A stretch of 64,000 nucleotides of DNA from Leucobacter coleopterorum (GCF_011382985.1 NZ_CP049933.1:496001-560000); one strand, 5' to 3'; positions 29,215 through 40,112 are shown, counted from the first letter of the stretch. Notes: generated by a model not told the origin, from the sequence alone. A program made the numbers and translations.

Positions 29215-30171
29215 GTGACTCGTCCCGACACTGAAACCAAACGTGCAGCCGAAGTTTCGGCGATGTTCGATGAGGTTTCCCCTCGCTATGACCTCATTAA
29301 CGATGTGCTCACGGTTGGCAGTGACCGGCTCTGGCGCATCGCCGCGACGAAGGCTATCGGACCGCGCAAGGGAATGCGGATCCTTGACCTGGCCGCGGGC
29401 ACTGGAACCTCGTCGGCCGCGCTTGCCGCACACGGTGCAGAGGTCGTGGCCGCAGATTTCTCCGAGGGTATGCTCGCAGAGGGGCGCAAGCGTCACGCTG
29501 GCAATCCACTGATTGAGTTTGTGTGGGCTGACGCAACTGATCTTCCCTTCGAGGACGACAGCTTCGATGCCGTCACAATTTCGTATGGGCTGCGCAACGT
29601 CAATGACCCAAAGAAGGCGCTTGCCGAGATGTACCGTGTGGTGAAGCCGGGCGGTCGTGTTGTGGTCGCGGAGTTTTCGACGCCGCCGTCATCGCTGATC
29701 CGCGCTCCCTACGGTGTCTACTCACGCCACGTTCTTCCCAGGATCGCGGGAGCCATTAACAAGAATGCTGCTGAAGCGTATCGCTACCTCAACGAGTCGA
29801 TCGAAGCTTGGCCCGCTCAAGAAGAGCTTGCGGCATGGCTGCGCGATGCGGGATTCGAGCGTGTCGCCTATCGCAACCTGACCTTTGGTGTGGTCGCATT
29901 GCACCGTGGATTTGTGCCGCGTGAGGCACCGAAGCCTGTTGCGGCTGCGCCGGCTGCGAAACCAAAAACTGCCTCGAAGCCTAAGGCGGCGTCCGCGAAA
30001 CCAAAGGCCGCAACCACAAAGCCCAAGTCCACCGCCGCAAAGCCAAAAGCAGCCACTGCGAAACCTGCTGCGGCAAAGCCCAAGACCACGAAACCAGATG
30101 CTGCAGCCAAGCCAGCCGCGCCCAAAGCAAAACCAGCACCCACGAAGCCGAGTGATGGAGAGAAGAAGTGA
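29215..30171 (+). CDS. menG: Demethylmenaquinone methyltransferase with long Lys/Ala/Pro tail
   Basis: 318 aa. The first ~230 residues are a complete UbiE/MenG methyltransferase: FDEVSPRYDLINDVLTVG, the SAM motif ILDLAAGTGTSS, and SYGLRNVNDPKKAL, EFSTPP. It C-methylates demethylmenaquinone, the last step of menaquinone synthesis. From ~res 235 a low-complexity tail of about 80 residues made almost only of Lys, Pro, Ala and Thr (AAKPKTASKPKAASAKPKA...) follows. Such a tail is not needed for catalysis. Its stop overlaps the GTG of the polyprenyl synthase gene, so quinone head methylation and side-chain synthesis are co-expressed. Confidence 0.92.
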   Translation: MTRPDTETKRAAEVSAMFDEVSPRYDLINDVLTVGSDRLWRIAATKAIGPRKGMRILDLAAGTGTSSAALAAHGAEVVAADFSEGMLAEGRKRHAGNPLIEFVWADATDLPFEDDSFDAVTISYGLRNVNDPKKALAEMYRVVKPGGRVVVAEFSTPPSSLIRAPYGVYSRHVLPRIAGAINKNAAEAYRYLNESIEAWPAQEELAAWLRDAGFERVAYRNLTFGVVALHRGFVPREAPKPVAAAPAAKPKTASKPKAASAKPKAATTKPKSTAAKPKAATAKPAAAKPKTTKPDAAAKPAAPKAKPAPTKPSDGEKK

Positions 30172-31225
30172 ACCGTCACATCGCTGAGGACACCGCAACT
30201 CAGGCGCTCCCCATGAATCTTTTCAGAGGGGTGCAGGATCGTCGCCATGCGAAGGCGCTGCAGGCCGAACTTGAACTTGTTGAAGCTGGGCTGCTCGAAA
30301 ACCTCACGTTTGCCTCGCCCGTTGCCGATGTTCCGGCGCGCTACCTGCTGAACGCCGGTGGCAAGCGCATCCGACCGATGCTGACACTTCTCGCGAGTGA
30401 GCTGGGTAATGGCCCGAACGAACTGGTGCGCCGCGCTGCGCAGGCCGTTGAAATTACCCACCTTGCTTCGCTGTACCACGACGACGTGATGGATGACGCG
30501 AAGCTGCGTCGTGGAGTCCCGGCCGCGCAGACCGTGTGGTCGAACTCGATCGCGATCCTCGCCGGAGATCTGCTGTTTGCTCGCGCCTCGACACTTGTCT
30601 CGGGCATGGGTGAAGAAGCCATCCTGCTGCAGGCGCGCACCTTTGAGCGGCTCTGTCTCGGGCAGCTGCACGAAACGGTTGGACCGCAGCCGGGTGATGA
30701 GCCGATCCCGCACTACCTGCAGGTGCTGGCTGACAAGACCGGTGCGTTGATCGCGTGCGCGGCGCGTATGGGGTCATGTTTGGTGAGGCACCAATCGAAT
30801 ATGCCGATCCTGTTATGGAATACGGCGAGCGGATCGGCGTGGCCTTCCAGCTCATTGACGATGTGATTGATCTTTCGCCTAAGAAGGAACAGACTGGCAA
30901 GCGGGCAGGCACCGATCTGCGTGCGGGCGTTGCCACCCTGCCGCTCTTGCTGCTTCGCGACAGCGCGGCCGCGGGCAACGGAGCGGATGCCGAGTTACTG
31001 GCGAGCATCGACGCGGGAGTCGACGCGATTGCCGCCGGCGCAGACCCTGCTTTGCTGGACCCCGAGGTGACAGCGCTGCGGGAGCACGATGTTACACGTG
31101 AAACTGAGGCGGCTGCTCGCCGCTGGGCTGAGGAAGCGGTTGGTGCGCTTGACGTGCTGCCAAAGTCATCCGTGAAGCGCGCGCTCGAGCGGATGGCAGA
31201 GTCCATAGTGACTCGCGAGGGCTAG
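30168..31225 (+). CDS. Polyprenyl diphosphate synthase (one frameshift)
   Basis: Frame-corrected 352 aa. Trans-isoprenyl diphosphate synthase with GGKRIRPML, the first Asp-rich motif LYHDDVMDD (~res 104) and the second, FQLIDDVIDL (~res 228). It extends an allylic diphosphate with isopentenyl diphosphate to make the menaquinone side chain. It may also supply prenyl diphosphate to the UbiA enzyme of the nearby lipid cassette. The frame is lost near 30763; the corrected reading is ALIACAAAYGVMFGEAP. Both catalytic motifs survive, so I take the break as a sequence error. Confidence 0.92.
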
Positions 31226-31305
31226 CGTACACCGCTCAAGAATACGCAGAAATCAGTGACACTTCCCCACGGAGAATACCGCTTGTGGGAACGGAAGGAA
31301 CAGTA

Positions 31306-32678
31306 ATGAGCAAGATGCGACTCGCAATTGTAGGCGCGGGCCCGGCCGGTATCTACGCGGCTGATCTGCTGCTGAAGGCGGAGCGTGACTTTGAGGTTGA
31401 AATCGACCTGTTCGAGCAGCTTCCTGCCCCTACGGTCTCGTGCGCTATGGGGTTTCTCCTGACCACCCGCGCATCAAGGGCATCATCACCGCACTGCGCG
31501 ACGTATTAGACAGTGGCCAGATTCGCTACTTCGGAAACGTGCGCTACGGCCAAGACATTACGCTCGCAGACCTGAAGACCCACTACCACGCGGTGATCTT
31601 TTCGACCGGTGCGATTCGTGATGCTGCGCTCACAATCCCCGGTATTGAAGCGGACGGATCCTACGGTGCCGCCGATTTCGTGAGCTGGTTCGACGGTCAC
31701 CCTGACGTGCCGCGCACCTGGCCTCTCGAAGCGGCCGAGGTCGGCGTGATCGGCAACGGCAACGTTGCGCTCGACATCTCGCGCATGCTCATCAAACACG
31801 CCGACGATCTTCTGCCCACTGAGATCCCCGACAACGTCTACCAGGGTCTGAAAGCGAACCCGATCCAGGATCTGCACCTCTTCGGTCGCCGCGGCCCGAA
31901 GTACGTGAAGTTCACACCGCTCGAGCTGCGCGAGCTCGGCGAGGTGCGCGACGTCGACATGGTGCTCGACGAGCGCGACTTCGCCCACGACGACGCCTAC
32001 GCCGACGAGACTCTTGCCAAGAACAAGCAGGTGCTGGTCATGACGCGGGTCATGGACAAGTGGCTGCAGGATCAGCGCGAGCGCGAGGAAAGTGGCAAGC
32101 ACGCTTCGCGCCGTCTGCACATGCACTTCTGGTCGAAACCAATCGAGGTTGTGGTCGAAGACGGCCGAGTTGCCGGGCTCAAGATCGAGCGCACCGCGCC
32201 CGACGGCGACGGCGGTGTGATCGACACCGGTGAGTTCGAGGTTATTCCTATGCAGGCGCTTTACCGCGCGATCGGATACTTTGGATCACCGCTCGACGAG
32301 ATCCCGTTTGATGAGACGGCGGGCGTGATCCCGAACAGTCAAGGTCGCGTGCTCGACCTTGAGGGTCATCAGATTCCAGGCGTGTACGCGACCGGCTGGA
32401 TCAAGCGTGGCCCGGTTGGCCTGATTGGCCATACGAAGTCGGACGCGATGGAGACCCTCGAGTGCCTGCTTGAAGACCGTGCGCAGTGGTGGGAACCTGA
32501 AGCGACTGAGACCGATGCGATGCCCGCGCTGTTGCGCTCGCGCGAGGTGCCTTACACGACGATTGAGGGCTGGCATCGCCTTGACGCGCACGAGCTTGGT
32601 CTTGGCGAGGCTGAGGGGCGCACCCGCATTAAGGTGGTTCCGCGAGACGACATGACGAGGATCGCGCGCGGCGAGTAA
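31306..32678 (+). CDS. Ferredoxin/adrenodoxin-type NADP+ reductase (one frameshift)
   Basis: Frame-corrected 457 aa, the length of actinobacterial FprA. ATG 31306 is chosen for GAAGGA 7 nt upstream. FAD-binding RLAIVGAGPAGIYAAD at the N-terminus, NADP-binding GVIGNGNVALDISRML, and the C-terminal GVYATGWIKRGPVGLIGHTK. It passes electrons between NADPH and ferredoxin. The frame is lost in the CCCC at 31427-31430; one added C gives LPAPYGLVRYGVSPDHP. Confidence 0.92.
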
Positions 32679-33939
32679 CCCGCAGGCCATCAACGCGGCG
32701 CCGCCGGCCCAGGCCCAGAGTGAGCCGGTGGTGGCGAGGATCAGTAGTACCCCGCCGGCTCCGGCCACGACACTGAGTGTTGCACGCTTGACGGAAATCG
32801 TGGTCGACGCGGCACCGGGTGCGGTCGGTCGACTCGCCTGAGTCGCCTGACTGCGCGAGGGCTTCTTCGGCCCGTGCTCGATCCTGCCCGCAACCGCGAC
32901 GACCGCGGCAACCGCAACCCCGGACGCAATGAGCCACACGGGCCTGCTCAGCCACCACTCCGAGCTGAGCGGGATCGGCAGCGCCTCTCCAGCCACAAGT
33001 AGCACCCCGCGAGCAGCACAACGACCGGCATGTGCCAGGAGTAGATGGTCATCGCGTGGCCGTTCAGGGCATCTGAGAGGCGACGCACAGCGGGCTGTTC
33101 GGCCCATCCCGCAAGCTTCGGGCGCAGTGCCGCAAACAGTGCGAACTGCACGACTCCGAGCAGCGCGAGCGCCGCCGTGGGCGGGTTGAGCGCCTCGAAC
33201 AGGTTTGCGGGGGAAGCTCCAAAAGCAATCAGGGCAATGATGCCCGCGACTGCGAGCCAGGTGGTGCGGCGGCTCGGGGTGCGACCGTCGGCCAGCCAGA
33301 ACCCAAGCTGCTGAACCGCGAGCCACACGAACAACAGGTTTGCAAAACCGATGGCGTCGATGCCTGTTGCGAGGCGCAGGGCGTCAACGCTCGCGATCCC
33401 GAACCCCAGACCCAGGAGCGTGAGGCGCGGTGCCCGCTCGTGCAGCTTGACCATCAGTGGCACGAACGCCGAGCAGAGAATGTAGACGCCAAGGAACCAG
33501 AGGGGTTGGCTGATCCGCCACCCCGCCGTCGCGACGATGTCACCACCCGCCCCCGAGAGCGCCAGCCCAGACAATGCCAGCACGGTGGCCCGGCCGCAGC
33601 GAGTGGCGCCGGCAGTAGGCGGCACAGTCGAGTGGCCACGTACGCCGAGGGGGTGACGCCGCGTGCCCGAACCCGTCGATAGTGCGTGGCAGAGGCGAAG
33701 CCGCCGAGGATGAAGAACAGCGGCATCATCTGGGCGAACCACGAAAACTCCGTGAAACCAGACCATGATTCGAGGGCGTTCTCTAGCACCGGGATGCCAC
33801 CCTGAACGCTCACCCCAACCATGAGCGCGTGCACCCCAACCACCGCGAGCAGGCAGGCCGCGCGCACGAGGTCGACGGAGCGCTCGCGGGTCGTGGTGCT
33901 GCGTGAAGCCGGAACAGAAACGGGGGCTGCGAGAGTCAT
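32629..33939 (-). CDS. Membrane acyltransferase, acyltransferase-3 family (two clear and one probable frameshift)
   Basis: About 437 aa if three single bases are restored. The start ATG 33939 has GGAAGGA upstream. Early SVDLVRAACLLAVVGVHALM carries the family His; then about ten membrane helices (LWFLGVYILCSAFVPLMV, NLLFVWLAVQQLGFWL, GHAMTIYSWHMPVVVLLAG). Members acylate sugars or envelope polymers. Breaks: CCC 33589-33591 (gives AAAGATVLALSG), CCCC 33005-33008 (gives LLAGVLLVAGEALP), and probably CCC 32680-32682. If so, the 3' end overlaps the reductase gene by 50 nt on the other strand; this last part is uncertain. Confidence 0.7.
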
Positions 33940-34041
33940 GCGGGGGTCCTTCCATCAAGCATGGAAGAACCATCTCGCGCTGCAACACCTGTGCGCTTCA
34001 CTCTGCGGAGCCAAATGCACCCCCTACTGGGGTGCTACCCG

Positions 34042-34713
34042 CTACTGTTCGGGCTTTACCAGCCCGGCGTCGTAGGCGAGAATGACAGCCTGCACCCGAT
34101 CCCGTAGCTGCAGTTTCGAGAAGATGCGAGTGATGTGCGTCTTCACTGTCTGCTCGGCAATAAACAGCTCCGCGGCGATCTCTGCGTTCGACAGGCCACG
34201 ACCAATTCCCACAAGAATCTCGTGTTCGCGCTCGGTGAGGTCGGCGAGCCGCAGCCGATGCCGGTCACTCGGTGGGCGGTGCGCGGCGAAGCGATCCAGC
34301 AGTCGACGGGTCACACTTGGCGCAAGCAGCGCTTCGCCCGCGGCAACAACGCGCACCGCCTGCACGAGATCCGCTGGAGGCGCATCCTTGAGCAGGAAGC
34401 CACTGGCACCTGCTGCGAGGGCGTCGTGCACATACTCATCAATATCGAAGGTCGTCAAGATGATGACCCGCGGGCGGTACTCGTAGCGCGGGGGAGGATC
34501 CATCAACTGTTTTGTTGCCTCAAGGCCGTTCATTTCGGGCATACGCACGTCCATCAGCACGATGTCGGGGCGCAGCTTGCGCGACAGCTCAACGGCGACC
34601 GCACCATCTTCCGCCTGCGCGACAACTTCAAAATCGGGCTGGGCGTCGAGGATCGCGGCGAAGCCCGCCCGCACCATCCCCTGGTCGTCGGCGATGAGGA
34701 TCGAAACGGTCAT
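34042..34713 (-). CDS. NarL/LuxR-type response regulator
   Basis: 223 aa. Receiver domain with ILIADDQGMVRAGF (phosphoacceptor Asp in DIVLMDVRMPEMNGLEA), then a LuxR helix-turn-helix at the C-terminus (LTEREHEILVGIGRGLSNAE, VKTHITRIFSKLQLRDR). ATG overlaps the stop of the kinase gene (ATGA). It receives phosphate from the neighbouring kinase and binds DNA as a dimer. Targets are unknown; the upstream ABC exporter is one possibility by position. Confidence 0.92.
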   Translation of the reverse strand: MTVSILIADDQGMVRAGFAAILDAQPDFEVVAQAEDGAVAVELSRKLRPDIVLMDVRMPEMNGLEATKQLMDPPPRYEYRPRVIILTTFDIDEYVHDALAAGASGFLLKDAPPADLVQAVRVVAAGEALLAPSVTRRLLDRFAAHRPPSDRHRLRLADLTEREHEILVGIGRGLSNAEIAAELFIAEQTVKTHITRIFSKLQLRDRVQAVILAYDAGLVKPEQ

Positions 34714-35921
34714 GCTGTGGTTGCCTCCAGATTGAGAGGGATGATTGCGAGCACGGCAAAACCGCCGTCGGCGGTGGGTGCGGTGCTGAGTGCGCCGCCG
34801 AGGGCCGCCACTCGCTCTTGCATGCCGCGGATGCCGTGGCCGCTCGTGTCGATCTCGTGTGTGGTGACCTCTGAGGGTTTTGAGTTGCGAATCCCGATGA
34901 GTAGGCGACCACTCTGCCCCGGTGCGCTCTCGTAGTTGATCTCAACCTCAGCTTCGGTGCCGGGGGCGTGGCGCACGATGTTGCTGAGGGACTCCTGCAC
35001 CACTCGGTAAATGGTGAGACCCATCACGGGGCTCATGCGCTGTCGTACGTCCTCGGGAAGATTATCGATCAGCACGGAGTCAAGCAGCGTCGAGCGCGCC
35101 CCCGCCACTAGATCAGGCAACTCGGCGAGCCCCGGCTGAGGTGCCTGTTCGGCGTCATCGTCTGCGCGAAGCACCCCGAGCAGCGCGCGCATTTCTGCGA
35201 GTGCGGTGCGTGCGGTCGCCGCGAGCTCGTCAAACTCGGCGGCCACCTCGATGCCGATATCGGGGTAGCGATAGGGTGCGCTCGCCGCCTGCACCTGAAT
35301 CACCGACATGCCGTGCGCGACCACGTCGTGCATCTCGCGTGCGATGCGCGTGCGTTCTTCAACAATCTCGCGGCGCGCGAGCGCAACTTCAGACACCTCA
35401 CGGGCTTCGCGTAGCTCACCGCGGGTCAGGATCGCGGTGCGCAGCACTACGCCGCCCAGCACCGCCGCGGCAGCGAGTGACAGGAACACTGTAATGTTCG
35501 CGACGATTGGGCCTGGCGGCATTGTGGCACCAACGTCTGTAGCCACGCTCGTTGATGCGATCGCAACGACCGCGCCCGCCACCGTTGCGGTGAGCCATCG
35601 GCCACGAGTGGTGCCGATCCCGAGGGTTACTACCATCGCGATGACGGACGTGACCGGGATCGGCCAGGGAGCCTCCGGTGGGATTGTGCTGCTGAGGGCG
35701 ACCATGAGGGTGGTGGCCACCGTGGCGGTCAGGATACCCCAACGAGGATAGCGGTTGACCAGTACAATTCCAGCGACCTGCAAAGCCGAGAGTCCAAGGC
35801 TGTGGGCAACTGGAGAACTGTATACGGTGGCACCGAGCGTGGAGCTGACCGCAAACAGGGTGATGGCGACCGCCGACACCGCTACCCAGACCCACGGCAC
35901 TTGCCGCAACTGCACCTTCAT
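34710..35921 (-). CDS. NarL-system histidine kinase (HisKA_3)
   Basis: 403 aa from ATG 35921, chosen because the first membrane helix follows at once (VAVSAVAITLFAVSS). Six membrane helices in the first ~175 residues without a large outer loop, then the dimerisation/phosphoacceptor box EERTRIAREMHDVVAHGMSV and a C-terminal HATPase with SGHGIRGMQERVAALGG. The lack of an extracellular sensor domain resembles DesK/LiaS kinases that read membrane state. Sits directly before its regulator. Confidence 0.92.
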   Translation of the reverse strand: MKVQLRQVPWVWVAVSAVAITLFAVSSTLGATVYSSPVAHSLGLSALQVAGIVLVNRYPRWGILTATVATTLMVALSSTIPPEAPWPIPVTSVIAMVVTLGIGTTRGRWLTATVAGAVVAIASTSVATDVGATMPPGPIVANITVFLSLAAAAVLGGVVLRTAILTRGELREAREVSEVALARREIVEERTRIAREMHDVVAHGMSVIQVQAASAPYRYPDIGIEVAAEFDELAATARTALAEMRALLGVLRADDDAEQAPQPGLAELPDLVAGARSTLLDSVLIDNLPEDVRQRMSPVMGLTIYRVVQESLSNIVRHAPGTEAEVEINYESAPGQSGRLLIGIRNSKPSEVTTHEIDTSGHGIRGMQERVAALGGALSTAPTADGGFAVLAIIPLNLEATTA

Positions 35922-36169
35922 GCGGCAAGGGTATCGCGCGTGGCGTGTGTCTGCCCTGCTCCGCTCCCTCCCCCTCCGCCAGAACGTCCCAATTGCAGCA
36001 AACTCCATCGATTTATAGATGCGGCTGGGGGATTCTGGTTATTGACGGAGTTCTGGCACGGGGGCGCGAGATCGGGGCGAAACCGATCCTCGAAAACTCA
36101 AGCTTGCGCATCAGGGAAGCGTATAGATATGCTTACCCAGGTATCCCAACAGCCGGAAAGGAGTGGATC

Positions 36170-36241
36170 ATGGCATCAATTAACTTGCCTCTACCAATCG
36201 CATTCACTCTTCCGGGCAGTGTCCTGCTCGGCAGCATTTAG
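36170..36241 (+). CDS. 23-residue hydrophobic peptide with a strong ribosome-binding site
   Basis: AAAGGAG lies 7 nt before the ATG, better than for most genes in the window. The peptide is MASINLPLPIAFTLPG followed by SVLLGSI and TAG. It stands alone, 102 nt upstream of the ABC exporter genes. Just after its stop lies a small hairpin (GCGAC-TATCT-GTCGC, 36249-36263). TATAGAT at 36122-36128 may be a -10 box. It could be a translated leader controlling the exporter genes, a small membrane peptide or an exported peptide. I cannot decide between them, and chance is possible. Confidence 0.45.
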   Translation: MASINLPLPIAFTLPGSVLLGSI

Positions 36242-36343
36242 GTACACAGCGACTATCTGTCGCTTCCTTCTGCCGAACTCTCGCGCTTAGTCGCCACCAC
36301 ACATCGACACTCGCGCCCGCGTGCGCACGCTCTATCAGGGATC

Positions 36344-38158
36344 ATGACTTCTTCACACCTGGCCTCCGCGGCCCACAAAAATTCCAAACGCCAGCTGACC
36401 CTTAAGGCTCTCGCAAGGCTACTTCCGTTCGCCAAGCCCGCCCTGCCCCGTCTCATCGGCGGCCTGATTGTTGGCCTCGGCGCGGCCTTGGCAAGCCTCG
36501 CCATCCCACTCGTGCTGCAGTGGGTCATTGACGGCCCACTCAGCAGTGGCGACCGCTCACTCATCGTGTGGGCGACGCTCGCCGTGCTCGGCCTTGGCAT
36601 CGCAGAGGCCGCGCTCGTCTACTTCAGGCGGGTGCTTGTACTCGCACCGGCGACCGAGGTCGAGTACGCGGTGCGTCAGAGCTTTACCGAGCGTCTGTTG
36701 CGCCTGCCCGTCGCGTTCCACGACCGCTGGCAGTCGGGCCAGCTGCTGAGCCGCATGATGCAAGACATCAGCATGATCCGGCGCTGGCTCGCGTTTGGTT
36801 CAATCTTGCTGCTCATCAACCTGGCCACGATTGTTGTTGGTACGGCGCTGCTGTTCCGCTGGCACTGGTCGCTCGGTGTGGTGTTTGTGGTGTGCTCGAT
36901 CCCGATTTGGGTGGTGGGGTTCCGGTTCGAACAGCGCTACGGCACGCTGTCGCGCAGCAGCCAGGATCAGGCCGGCGACCTCGCTACCTCCGTTGAAGAG
37001 AGTGTGCACGGCATCAGGGTGTTGAAAGCATTCGGTCGTGGCAGCCACGCGCTCAATAAGTTCGTGAAGCAGGCCGAAACCCTGCGCGACACCGAACTCA
37101 AAAAGGGCTACGAGGTTGGCTTGCTGTGGTTCTGGTACGACCTGGTTCCGGTGCTCGCGCTGGGGCTGAGCCTGATCACCGGCATCTGGTTGGTGAGCCA
37201 CAGCGAACTCACCGTGGGTGAGCTGTTTGCGTTTTTTGCGATGGCGACGGCACTGCGCTGGCCGATGGGGTCGCTCGGCTTCCTGTTCTCCTTCCTGATC
37301 GACACGCGCACGGCGACGGACCGTGTGTTTGAGGTGTTCGATTCACGGGTGGTCATTCGGGATCCCGCCGACCCCAAGACGATCGAAGACCCGAGTGGGG
37401 AACTCGCGTTTCGGGACGTGCACTTCCACTACCCGGACGCGCGTGACGGCGACACCGACATCATCAATGGTTTTGACCTTGTGGTGCGCCCGGGAGAGAC
37501 GATGGCTCTGGTCGGTGTGACTGGCTCTGGCAAAACAACGCTGACGACACTTCCGACGCGGCTCTACGACGTCACCGCCGGCGCCGTCGAGATCGATGGA
37601 GTCGACGTGCGTCAGCTGCGCCTAGAGGAACTGCGCAGCCTCATCGGTGTCGCGTTCGAGGAGCCGGTGCTGTTTTCGTCGACCGTGCGCGAAAACGTGC
37701 TGCTCGGGCGCGACGACTTCGAACTGCACAGCGCCGAAGCGGACACGGTTCTGCGAGAGGCACTCGAAGTTGCCCAGGCGAGTTTTGTGTTTGACTTGCC
37801 CGACGGTCTCGATACCGCGGTTGGTGAGGAAGGGCTGAGCCTCTCCGGTGGACAACGGCAGCGCCTCGCCCTCGCGCGAGTGGTGGCGGCGAAACCCGCG
37901 ATCCTCGTGCTTGATGATCCGCTTTCAGCGCTCGACGTCGACACGGAAGCTCTCGTCGAGGTGGCCCTAAGGCGGGTGCTCGCTAATACGACGGCGCTGA
38001 TCGTTGCACACCGGCCCTCAACCGTCGCCCTGGCCGACCGCGTTGCGGTCATGCGTGAGGGTCGCATTGAAGCCGTCGGAACCCACGCGGAGTTGCTGCG
38101 CACGAGCGCGCACTACCGCCACCTGACCGTCAGTATTGCAACGGAGGACCGGCCATGA
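36344..38158 (+). CDS. ABC exporter half-transporter with degenerate nucleotide site
   Basis: 604 aa. Six membrane helices (res ~30-300), then the ATPase: Walker [10 protein letters not shown], signature [10 protein letters not shown], Walker [14 protein letters not shown]-loop AHRPSTV. The catalytic Glu after Walker B is Asp, and the Q-loop reads AFEEPVLF (Gln to Glu). It therefore matches the TM287-like subunit of heterodimeric exporters, in which one ATP site is inactive. It pairs with the next gene (ATGA overlap). Substrates are likely drugs, lipids or peptides. Confidence 0.9.
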   Translation: MTSSHLASAAHKNSKRQLTLKALARLLPFAKPALPRLIGGLIVGLGAALASLAIPLVLQWVIDGPLSSGDRSLIVWATLAVLGLGIAEAALVYFRRVLVLAPATEVEYAVRQSFTERLLRLPVAFHDRWQSGQLLSRMMQDISMIRRWLAFGSILLLINLATIVVGTALLFRWHWSLGVVFVVCSIPIWVVGFRFEQRYGTLSRSSQDQAGDLATSVEESVHGIRVLKAFGRGSHALNKFVKQAETLRDTELKKGYEVGLLWFWYDLVPVLALGLSLITGIWLVSHSELTVGELFAFFAMATALRWPMGSLGFLFSFLIDTRTATDRVFEVFDSRVVIRDPADPKTIEDPSGELAFRDVHFHYPDARDGDTDIINGFDLVVRPGETMALVGVTGSGKTTLTTLPTRLYDVTAGAVEIDGVDVRQLRLEELRSLIGVAFEEPVLFSSTVRENVLLGRDDFELHSAEADTVLREALEVAQASFVFDLPDGLDTAVGEEGLSLSGGQRQRLALARVVAAKPAILVLDDPLSALDVDTEALVEVALRRVLANTTALIVAHRPSTVALADRVAVMREGRIEAVGTHAELLRTSAHYRHLTVSIATEDRP

Positions 38159-39974
38159 GCCCGGAAAGCGTGCGCGGCACGAGCGGCGAAGACCGCGAAC
38201 ACTACACGAAAGCGGAGAGTCGGGCGATCCGGCGCCGCTCACTGCACCTGCTTGGCTCGATCCTGAAGCCGCTGCGTAAGCTGATCCTGCTGACGGCCTT
38301 TGTGGTGGTGGCGTCGACCGGATTGCGAGTGATCGGACCGATGCTGATCGCGACGGGCATTGACGACGCGCTTCCGCGCGCAATCAACCAGGGCGATTGG
38401 GTACCAGCTGTTGGTATCACACTCGCGTTTCTGCTGTCGGGTGTCGTCGCAGCGGGCCTCGTCGGCTGGTACGTGGTGCTGATCGCCCGCCTCACCCAGG
38501 CAGTGATGCTCGAGATGCGCATGCGTATTTTTCGCCACACGCAGCGGCTCAGCCTCGAATTTCACGAGGGCTACACCTCTGGGCGTATCATCTCGCGCCA
38601 GACCAGCGACCTCGAGTCGATTCAGGAGCTGCTTGATGGCAGCCTGAACGAGCTGATCGACGCGGTGCTGATTGGCACCTTCACGGTGATCGCGCTCTGC
38701 CTGCTTGACTGGCAGAGTGGGCTGCTGCTGATCTGCATGGGAATCCCGCTCGCTATTTTGATGCGCTGGTTTGTGATCGAGTCGCAGAAGGGGTTTCGCG
38801 GTACCCGGGTCGCGAGCGCGCGCTTGATTGTGCAGTTTGTCGAGATGATGACCGGGATTCGCGCCGTGCAGGCATTCCGCACCGAACGACGCAATGCAAA
38901 AGCGTTTGCCGAGGTCTCTGACGAGTATCGTCGCACGAACCTGCGTGTGATTCGTTTGTACGGGGTGCTTGATCCTGGCCTGATTTTGCTTGCGAACGTA
39001 ACGATCGCGGTTGTGCTTCTGTGGGGCGCCCTGCGCGTCAGCTCGGGCACTCTGGCGCTCGGGGTGCTACTGGCGGCTGTGCTGTACGTGCGCAACTTCT
39101 TTGGGCCGCTCGAAGAGGTCGCCATGTTTTTGAACTCGTATCAGTCGGCCGCCGCGGCACTCGAAAAAGTGTCGGGTGTGCTGGAGGAGGAACCGACGGT
39201 TCCGGATCCCGCGCAGCCCGTTGCGCTACCGCGCGCCCGGGGTTCGCTCGTGTTTGATCGTGTTGAGTTCGGCTACGGCGGCGGGCGCACGGTGCTGTCG
39301 GAGTGCTCGCTCGAATTGCCAGCCGGGCAGACGGTGGCGCTCGTTGGCACAACCGGTGCGGGCAAGTCGACGCTCGCGAAGCTGGTGGCGCGGTTCTACG
39401 ATCCGACCTCGGGTGAGGTGCGGCTTGACGGTGTTGACCTGCGCTCGCTCGCCACCGAGGATCTGCGCCGGGCCATCGTGATGGTGACCCAGGAGGCGTA
39501 CCTGTTCAGCGGCACCGTGGCGGAGAACATTGCGCTCGGAAAGCCCATCGCGACGGCTGCCGAGATTCGTGCGGCGGCCCGCACCGTTGGCGCCGAGGCG
39601 TTTATCGACGCGCTGCCAGACGGCTTCGACACCGACGTGAACAAGCGCGGGGGCAGAGTGTCGGCGGGGCAGCGCCAGCTGATCTCGTTTGCCAGGGCGT
39701 TTCTCGCGGATCCGGCCGTGCTGATCCTCGACGAGGCGACCGCTTCGCTCGACCTGCCCAGTGAGCGCCTGGTGCAGGAGGCGCTGCAGCGGCTGCTCGC
39801 TGATCGCACGGCGATTATCATCGCGCATCGCCTGTCGACGGTGGCGATCGCCGACCGCGTTCTCGTGATGGAGCACGGCCGTGTGATCGAGGATGGCACC
39901 CCGAGGCTCTGGTGGCGAGTGGCGGCCGTTTCGCGAAGCTGCACGCCGAGTGGCAGAGCACCCTGGCGGGTTAG
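38155..39974 (+). CDS. ABC exporter half-transporter, catalytic partner (one frameshift)
   Basis: Frame-corrected 606 aa. Six membrane helices, then Walker [11 protein letters not shown]-loop MVTQEAYLF, Walker [13 protein letters not shown] with the catalytic Glu, H-loop IIAHRLSTV. Its signature motif is degenerate (RVSAGQRQ instead of LSGGQ). This is the expected complement to the partner's missing Glu, so together the two form one active and one inactive site. The frame is lost near 39903; one added base gives [20 protein letters not shown] and a stop at 39972-39974. Confidence 0.9.
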
Positions 39975-40002
39975 TTCGTCGAGCCCTTGGTCATCTCGAT
40001 CC

Positions 40003-40054
40003 GGGTCAGTTTGACATCGTGTATTTGGCTAAATACCGTCAGCCAAACTGACCC
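40003..40054 (+). terminator. Nested inverted repeat after the ABC exporter genes
   Basis: An outer perfect 11-bp stem (GGGTCAGTTTG 40003-40013 with CAAACTGACCC 40044-40054) encloses an inner stem GTATTT-GGCT-AAATAC (40021-40036). There is no T-run, so it may be a factor-dependent terminator or a cruciform/operator upstream of the next gene. Confidence 0.5.
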
Positions 40055-40112
40055 TGAGCGGTTGGCCCATCGCTATTGTTGTGTGCATGAGTGGCTGGCG
40101 TGAGGTGTACCT

